Assembly (NCBI RefSeq): GCF_021917145.1
Contig: NC_061062.1
Coordinates: 14,716,706-14,780,705, forward strand
DNA from: Hypomesus transpacificus
Taxonomy: Eukaryota > Chordata > Actinopteri > Osmeriformes > Osmeridae
DNA length: 64,000 bases
Direction: 5' to 3'
Shown: piece by piece, positions 59,046 through 64,000 of the stretch
Numbering within the stretch: position 1 is the first letter of the stretch
Layout: every line of letters starts with the position of its first letter
Translations under genes and position numbers: made by a program
Notes under the pieces: model-generated
Told to the model about the DNA's origin: nothing
Databases searched by the model: none
Seen by the model: the letters and a program-made list of their open reading frames with translations, nothing else

Positions 59046-61481
59046 GTAAGTGTGTACCTTGGACCTGAGTGTCGTCCTTGGCTTTATATTCCTGGTTTTT
59101 GATGGCTAGCTCCACACCATACCCTGACAGATAGACTCTGCGGTTGCTAGGAGACTGGGAGGGAGCGAGAAGGGACCCAGTGTGTGAACATGCAGTTGAA
59201 AAGTCTGTGTCGATACTACTGGGCAAAGTGTGTGTGTTTCTGTGTGTGTCTGTTTCTGTGTGTGTTTCTGTTCTCACCGCCAGGTAGTGACGGAGAACGT
59301 ATGTCACCAGGCCTTTGTTGGCCTTGGACAGCATCAGCTGGTGGAGGCTTGGGAACTCTCGTTTCCCAATCTCGGCGTACAGGATGACCACTGGAGCTTC
59401 GGGGTTCGACGCGGGGAACTTGTGGTCGCCTTTGAAGAGGAAGGGCTTGGGACTGTAGGGAAAGACAGACGGAAGAAGAGGAGGGAACGGAGGATTTGGT
59501 TGGATTTTCACATGAAAGCAGACGGCTCCTTCGCGGGCAAACGGGCGCCTTGGGTGGGTGAAAGTGCGCCCGTGGGATGGAGCGTGTGGAGGAGAGCGAG
59601 GGGCGTGGGCGGGTACCGTGCTGGTGCAGTCTCCAGCAGAGCGGCCAGGCCCGCCGCGTCACACGCCTTCTCTCCGTGGACGCTGAAGAACGCAGAGCAG
59701 CCGCCGGGCGGGGGCTCGTTGGACGCTATCTACGGGAGCACGCAGCAGACAGGCGGGTTACACACACACACACACTGACACACCCAAAATACACACACAC
59801 AAGAGTCCTTGTACCTGTTGGAAAGAGTTCACTGTGGAGGAGTAGGCTCGTAGGGAGAGGGCAAACTTCAGCATGTTGACCTGGACGGGGCTGAGCACGG
59901 CGCCGGCTCTCTTCACAATAAGCTCATAGTAGGCCTGTTCCGTATCTGCTCACAGGGAGAGACGGCCATCTTAGATCAACACCGTCCAACACTCAGTCCT
60001 AAAGAGTGGTGAACTGAGACCGAGGGACTCTTTCGCGTCCAGGCTTGCAAGGGGGCATCCTGACACTGGGTGGCTATGGTTACGCGGCAATAGAGCCGAG
60101 TTCTGTCTACTTGGGTTACTCTTCAACCTGAAAGTGGTGACAGTTATGGAACTCTGGTGTTACCGTCATGTTCCCCTTCAATGTCCTGGTTGGCTTCCAC
60201 GAAATCCCAGAACTTTTCTTGGCTCTCTTCAGCCAAGAACTCACTGAGAGAGAGAGAAAGAGAGAGAGACAGAGAGAGATAGAGAGATAGAGGGGGCGGG
60301 GGGTGCAGAGTGAGAGGAGTGTAGGAAGTAAAGGGAAATGAGGGGATAGGGGGTCAACAGTAGGTGACAAGAGAGGGCACACCTGACCCCACCTAAGTGG
60401 GTTCACATAAACAGGTGACTGTGATGAACCCTGCATGGCTGTATTCTAGAATATTACACTTGACTTCATTCAGGAACATGAGACCATCCACAAGCAGCTG
60501 GTAGCCAGGCTGGACCAGGATAGAGGGTTGCATGTGCCTCAGCAGGGCTTCGTTAGAACAGCTTCAGGTACCTGGCCTCCAGTAGCATTGGTGTGGAGGT
60601 CCATTTGGTGGTGAGGGTGGTGGTGACAGCCTTGGAGTCTCCTCCTGCAGTCACTGCGGACACAAGTGACAGCAGCAGGGCTGCCTGCAGCCCCATCCTC
60701 AGCACTACACCCACAGCAGAGAAAAGAGGGAGGAAAAGGAGAAAAGAGAGGGAATGATCCGTAGTTATTTACAACAGATCGTTGGTGATGAGGGTGAAAC
60801 CACGGGTGAGGCAATGCTGAAGGGAGAAGAGCACGGCAATAGTATAGTTTACGATTCAAAGTAAGGCTGCACTCTCGCTCTGCGATTACTAGTGAGATAG
60901 GTGCTCAAATGCTGTGCGTCACGAACAACAGCATGACGTCTAAAGTCCCGTTTGTCGTACTCGTTAAAATCCTGCACCTGCGCCGACTCTACTGCTAAAG
61001 TTAGCCTCACAAATTTTAGCCAATTAGAGCGTTTTGCGTGGCAAAAAGGGATGACTATCCAATGAACACAGGGACACAACATCCGGCTTGTTTCAATGAC
61101 AAGCCGTGAACAAAATGCGAATACATTGAATGCGTCTATATGACAAGCTAGAAGACTATCAAAATATTGTACTTTAAAAAACATGGGTATAAGGCCATTA
61201 TCTGCGCTTGGGCCAGTTATCATAGAGCGATTTCCTTTAGCTGTGTTCTGCTGTACCGCTGAGCTTGCTAGCTGACAAGCTAAAATTGCTAACTAACGAA
61301 TAGGCTAATCTCCTGACAAAGCAAGCACCAGAGTGCTTGGGGGGATGTGCATTGGCTTACAGATCACTCATGATCCAGGCTTTTGAAAGATAGCTTTGAA
61401 CACATGATAGTAGGTTTTCAAACGTTAATTAATATAATTTTACTTACTGAAACCGGCTTCGTTACTTCCTACAGCAACCAT
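46064..61481 (-). CDS. uggt1: UDP-glucose:glycoprotein glucosyltransferase 1
   Basis: ER-lumen folding sensor that re-glucosylates N-glycans of misfolded glycoproteins so that they rebind calnexin/calreticulin. Forty-one coding exons sum to 4620 nt, 1539 residues, against about 1555 in human. The ATG at 61481 has a strong context (GACCATGG). Exon 1 encodes 11 residues and the 12th codon, A|TG, is split over intron 1. A hydrophobic signal peptide follows (about residues 12-31, [15 protein letters not shown]). The thioredoxin-like folding-sensor domains follow, with family strings such as [19 protein letters not shown] and [11 protein letters not shown]. The C-terminal GT24 domain (about 1240-1510) has the metal-binding DAD in FLFVDADQ (1349-1351). 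The chain ends DPHTEL, a KDEL-like retrieval signal, encoded in a 20-nt last exon. Synteny and sequence favour uggt1 over uggt2. Several introns carry duplicated splice sites. Confidence 0.95.
46090..46262. repeat. GAGAGGGA-rich low-complexity array (uggt1 intron 40)
   Basis: About 170 bp made of GAGAGGGA/GAGAGA units. On the uggt1 sense strand this is a continuous C/T tract ending directly at the acceptor of the last exon. Confidence 0.95.
46412..46572. repeat. interrupted GT array carrying donor-like copies (uggt1 intron 40)
   Basis: The GT runs are broken by GTACCTGTGTG, which on the sense strand reads CACACAG|gtac, the same bases as the true exon 40 donor at 46572/46573. Copies have potential exon ends at 46539, 46521, 46503, 46485 and 46453. 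Confidence 0.9.
47871..47922. repeat. GT microsatellite (uggt1 intron 36)
   Basis: Roughly 25 GT units followed by GA units, lying just inside the donor of uggt1 exon 36 (exon end 47934). Confidence 0.95.
48525..48783. repeat. purine-rich minisatellite in uggt1 intron 33
   Basis: Units of about 35 bp built from GGCAGGGAGAGAGGCAGGAG and GGAGAAAGGAAGA repeat about seven times with small variants. It lies upstream of the exon 34 acceptor and supplies a C/T-rich tract on the sense strand. Confidence 0.9.
49648..49715. repeat. CT microsatellite (uggt1 intron 32)
   Basis: A pure CT run of more than 30 units between exons 32 and 33 of uggt1; GA on the sense strand. Confidence 0.95.
54312..54400 (-). 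repeat. duplicated exon-donor segment at uggt1 exon 18
   Basis: The end of exon 18 (minus strand TACCAGAGAGCTGTCTACCTG|gtga, exon end 54367) is repeated 54 nt downstream as a close copy ending AACCTG|gtag (possible exon end 54313). The two are separated by a CA run. The 18 extra codons are open and in frame. Confidence 0.88.
54556..54917. repeat. 17-bp minisatellite in uggt1 intron 17
   Basis: About 21 units of CTAGC(T/C)CTTCCTCC(A/G)TG fill the intron between exons 17 and 18 of uggt1. The CCATG/CCGTG and CTCTT/CCCTT variants alternate. Confidence 0.95.
55126..55287 (-). repeat. three 54-bp tandem copies covering the uggt1 exon 17 acceptor
   Basis: Units start at 55126, 55180 and 55234. On the sense strand each ends in a (T/A)G(C/T)TATAG or GCTGTAG acceptor-like string followed by ATG. 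The copy at 55126-55128 is the true acceptor for the exon ending at 55125. Confidence 0.9.
58688..58715. repeat. 28-base poly-G (poly-C polypyrimidine tract of uggt1 exon 9)
   Basis: On the uggt1 sense strand this is an unbroken C run followed by CTCTCTTCTTCCAG, the acceptor of exon 9 (exon start 58674). Confidence 0.95.
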
Positions 61482-63490
61482 GGTCTGAGGGAGTGTGTGG
61501 GTCCTTCAGGGAGTAGTAGATAGACTGCAATGTTGCCAGTTCAAAATAATTCAAATGCGTGGTTGTGTTAGACACATGCTTATCGCATTCGATTAGGTTT
61601 CCCAGTCCCTAATCGAATGCGAGATTAACAGTAAATCCAGTACACAAGAGATTAAGGTAAATTACATTAAACACCTATGTTGTGGTCATCCTGGTTCATA
61701 AGGTTCCTTTTTTGAGCCAAAATGGCGTCTATTGCATGACGTGAGCAGGATCTCCATTTAATTTATGCTACTGCAAATTATAGAATTTATTCGGTGACTG
61801 CTTGTGAATGCAGTTTGATATTTGCATCAGATGTTATAATAGTTACACTGCTAAATTATGTTTAACTTCAGCAAAGAGACTACTGCTCATGAGAATATAT
61901 ACATATGATTTATGCCAAGCAGCTTTAAGCAGACCAACACTGCACTGCACCTCCTTCTGTAATTATGTTTGAGGACAGGCCACAGGAGAATTGAGTGATC
62001 ATTGTTTAACTACACTCAGTCATGTAGGAATAGATTAGAAGCAAAACTCTCTTGACGAGTATTGGAAAACGGACCCCCTTTTTTCATTTTTTCCACATTG
62101 TGTTGAAATTAAACTGGGCAACATATCTTAATGGATAGGTAGACTCCCACAGTGCAGTGGCTTGATTGAATTTGATCAAAAAAGAGCTGCTCCATTAATT
62201 ATCCTGTTGGATCTGACCTTCACGCTGACGCACACACGCACGCGGTGGCACATACACACAGCCCACAGGGCCCGTTTGTCTGTCAGGAAGGTGACATCCC
62301 CAGATGAATTATGGGAGGTGGCTGTCATCTCTGGGGTCAAATACAGAATGGCATACCTGGGGTGTGATCGTCTTCTCACCCACTGTTGCACATCAGCCAT
62401 TTTAGAGGTTGAAAGCCTCAATGGGGACCAAACCGACCTCGATTAAACCTTCATTAATATTAATATACTTTGTCGTTTCACGTGAGCTGCAGCTAATTAA
62501 CAGCTTCCGTCTGCATAATGGGGGTGAGGAAAGGTGTCGGACAGGAAGCTAGTTCACCAAAGAACTGGGTACACTCAGTATACAGGAACACATTAGTTTT
62601 GGCATGGCATAATCCTCAACTGTCATTCAGATACTGCAGGATCACATACATTTTTCCGCTAATTTGTACTGCTATTTTTGTATTCTTTTGTATTCAAACA
62701 GGCAATTAGACCGGGAGCCTGTTATCTGTAATGGAATGTTATTTGGTTATTTCTGTAGTCGAGTCTCTGACTAACAAGATGATTGTGTAGGTCTGTCCGA
62801 AGGAGCTCTGCAGTCCATCACGTCTGTCTGGCATCATCCCGACCCATGATCACTGGGCCCACTGCATCCATGTCTGTGTGTTCATATGAGTGTGTGTGTG
62901 TGTGCGCGTTAAAAGGTCCAACTGCATATAAAAGGAATATACTGCCACTCTAACACACTAAGATTTAGTGTTTGGCCATGACCCAGGTTTGGCCCTCATG
63001 GCCCCTGTGGGGATGACCATGAATCAGACCTTCATCAAGGGGTTGATAAGTCTACTGCAGACAAGCTGTTTACGAGCATCCAGACATTCCCAAGTTCCCT
63101 TTAAACACACGCACACACAGGCATGCGCGTGAACACATTCCTGTGTGTCTAACCATGTGCACACCCACCCACACAAACTCACAGTGTAGCTCAGATCATA
63201 ATGGGATTGTCAGATCCCTCAGATTGGATCCCTGCTGGCGTGTGTCAGTGTTCCACAACCCAGCAGGGAGGATCCAGTTCTTTATTGTGCCCTCTACATT
63301 TCTCGGAAACTCAATATCATGGGGATGTGATTTGCTCTTGACCTAGAAGATTGGTTGAACCCATCCAGGGTGGTAGGTCAAAAGGTGGATCTCGGTAAAA
63401 AATGAAAAATAAAAAGCGCTGATGGTCCCGTTCCTCTGTGTGACTGTGTACACTCACATGCAGTCCATCTGGACAGACTAGTGGGGAGGT
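61482..63490. other. uggt1 upstream region, no gene seen
   Basis: The immediate 5' flank of uggt1 (61482-61760) is its likely promoter/5' UTR. I looked for an ER-stress element (CCAAT, nine bases, CCACG) on both strands and did not find one. Further out there are only short CA/GT runs and AT-rich sequence. The stretch 62430-62530 is AT-rich with homeodomain-like TAATTAAC and an E-box-like CACGTGAGCTG, which might be regulatory. Confidence 0.4.
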
Positions 63491-63892
63491 AGGGGGAGCA
63501 GTGGCGGTTCTAGATTAAATTTACTGGGGGGGCCAAAGGGGGGCCAGTGTTTAATCAGAGGGGCACATACAAAAATGGAAACAAAGGATATTTAAAGATT
63601 AAATACTTTTTAATTTTGCTTTACATTAAAATCATACAAAATGCTCTGGCTCTCCCTCTTCCAGCTCCTCAACTCTCTCAATACCTTGATATGTTTCTCA
63701 AACCTTTTTATTTACTGGGGCAAATAAATGTCCCTTCATCGGTTCATGATGATTACTAGAAGAAGAAAAACGTGTAAAAAACTAAAACTTTTTCTTCATT
63801 CAGCTCAGGGGGGCCACAGGGGGGGCCAGGGACATTTTTACAGGGGCACTGGCCCCTGTAGGCCCCTGTGTAGAAACACCCCTGAGAGGGAG
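63491..63892. mobile_element. non-autonomous hAT-like MITE, 386 bp
   Basis: The element at 63499-63884 starts CAGTGGCGGTTCTA and its 3' end inverted reads CAGGGGTGTTTCTA (11 of 14 match). The flanks are AGGGGGAG (63491-63498) and AGAGGGAG (63885-63892), an 8-bp target duplication with one mismatch. G/C-rich subterminal runs (GGGGGGCCA and GGCCCCTG) surround an AT-rich middle. No transposase frame is present. Confidence 0.75.
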
Positions 63893-64000
63893 TGATTCCC
63901 TCCACACACATTTCAGCATAGATTTATTCATACCGTCACCCCCCTCCCCCAGAAGACAGTGAATCCAGACTATAACAGGCTACTTGAATGCTACATAGCG

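Larger units (their letters stand above)
53598..61481 (-). other. uggt1: uggt1 exons 1-21 (coordinates)
   Basis: In transcript order: 61448-61481, 60572-60704, 60164-60243, 59815-59945, 59617-59729, 59278-59452, 59058-59154, 58841-58919, 58574-58674, 57980-58079, 57794-57854, 56549-56640, 56213-56363, 55846-55965, 55669-55754, 55444-55579, 54994-55125, 54367-54531, 54089-54209, 53834-53932, 53598-53621. Exon 21 is a 24-nt micro-exon encoding MAHTTGH, where human UGGT1 has a different short sequence between the conserved KKG and D-IRPVTFW blocks. Intron 11 (56641-57793) is the longest here and I see no exon in it. Confidence 0.85.

Noticed and set aside
61482..61760. ER-stress response element upstream of uggt1
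   Set aside because: No CCAAT-N9-CCACG or its reverse was found; CCAAT motifs near 61018 and 61057 lie in intron 1 without the partner half.

Overview
This is nuclear DNA from a ray-finned (teleost) fish. The genes are vertebrate and intron-rich with short GT-AG introns. CA/GT microsatellites and long homopolymers fill the introns, and there are small hAT-type transposon copies of the sort common in fish. Six protein-coding genes can be read exon by exon; in every gene but one the summed exons close to a whole number of codons.

Layout: (1) 1-20379, + strand: pericentrin (pcnt), cut by the left edge, 49 exons and 3137 residues, ending with the PACT domain. (2) 21964-27015, + strand: senp2, a SUMO protease, 16 exons, with a one-base reading-frame break in a G-rich stretch of the catalytic domain. 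(3) 27016-30187: the senp2 3' UTR, then a 973-bp hAT-like element with a perfect 8-bp target duplication, then the tra2b 3' UTR. (4) 30188-33240, - strand: tra2b, an SR-like splicing regulator, 8 coding exons and 307 residues, with a candidate poison exon in intron 1. (5) 33241-34276: divergent tra2b/ola1 promoter region. (6) 34277-36595, + strand: ola1, Obg-like ATPase, 395 residues. (7) 38512-42249, + strand: sp3, a three-zinc-finger transcription factor, 633 residues. (8) 43768-44830: convergent intergenic stretch with a palindromic MITE and a possible SINE remnant. (9) 46064-61481, - strand: uggt1, the ER glycoprotein folding sensor, 41 coding exons and 1539 residues, ending in an HTEL retrieval signal. 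(10) 61482-64000: no gene seen, one 386-bp hAT-like MITE.

The genes do not form a functional cluster; they are housekeeping genes of the centrosome, SUMO pathway, splicing, translation/ATPase, transcription and ER quality control. The tandem pairs senp2-tra2b and ola1-sp3 match known vertebrate neighbourhoods, joined here to pcnt and uggt1.

The most unusual signal is that tandem repeats have repeatedly copied splice sites. This is seen at pcnt exon 32 (42 bp, in frame), senp2 exon 9 (eleven 32-bp-spaced donors), uggt1 exon 18 (54 nt, in frame), uggt1 exon 17 (three acceptors 54 bp apart) and uggt1 exon 40 (donor-like copies inside a GT array). Near-pure poly-C tracts also precede many acceptors. 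No dedicated new biological system was found.
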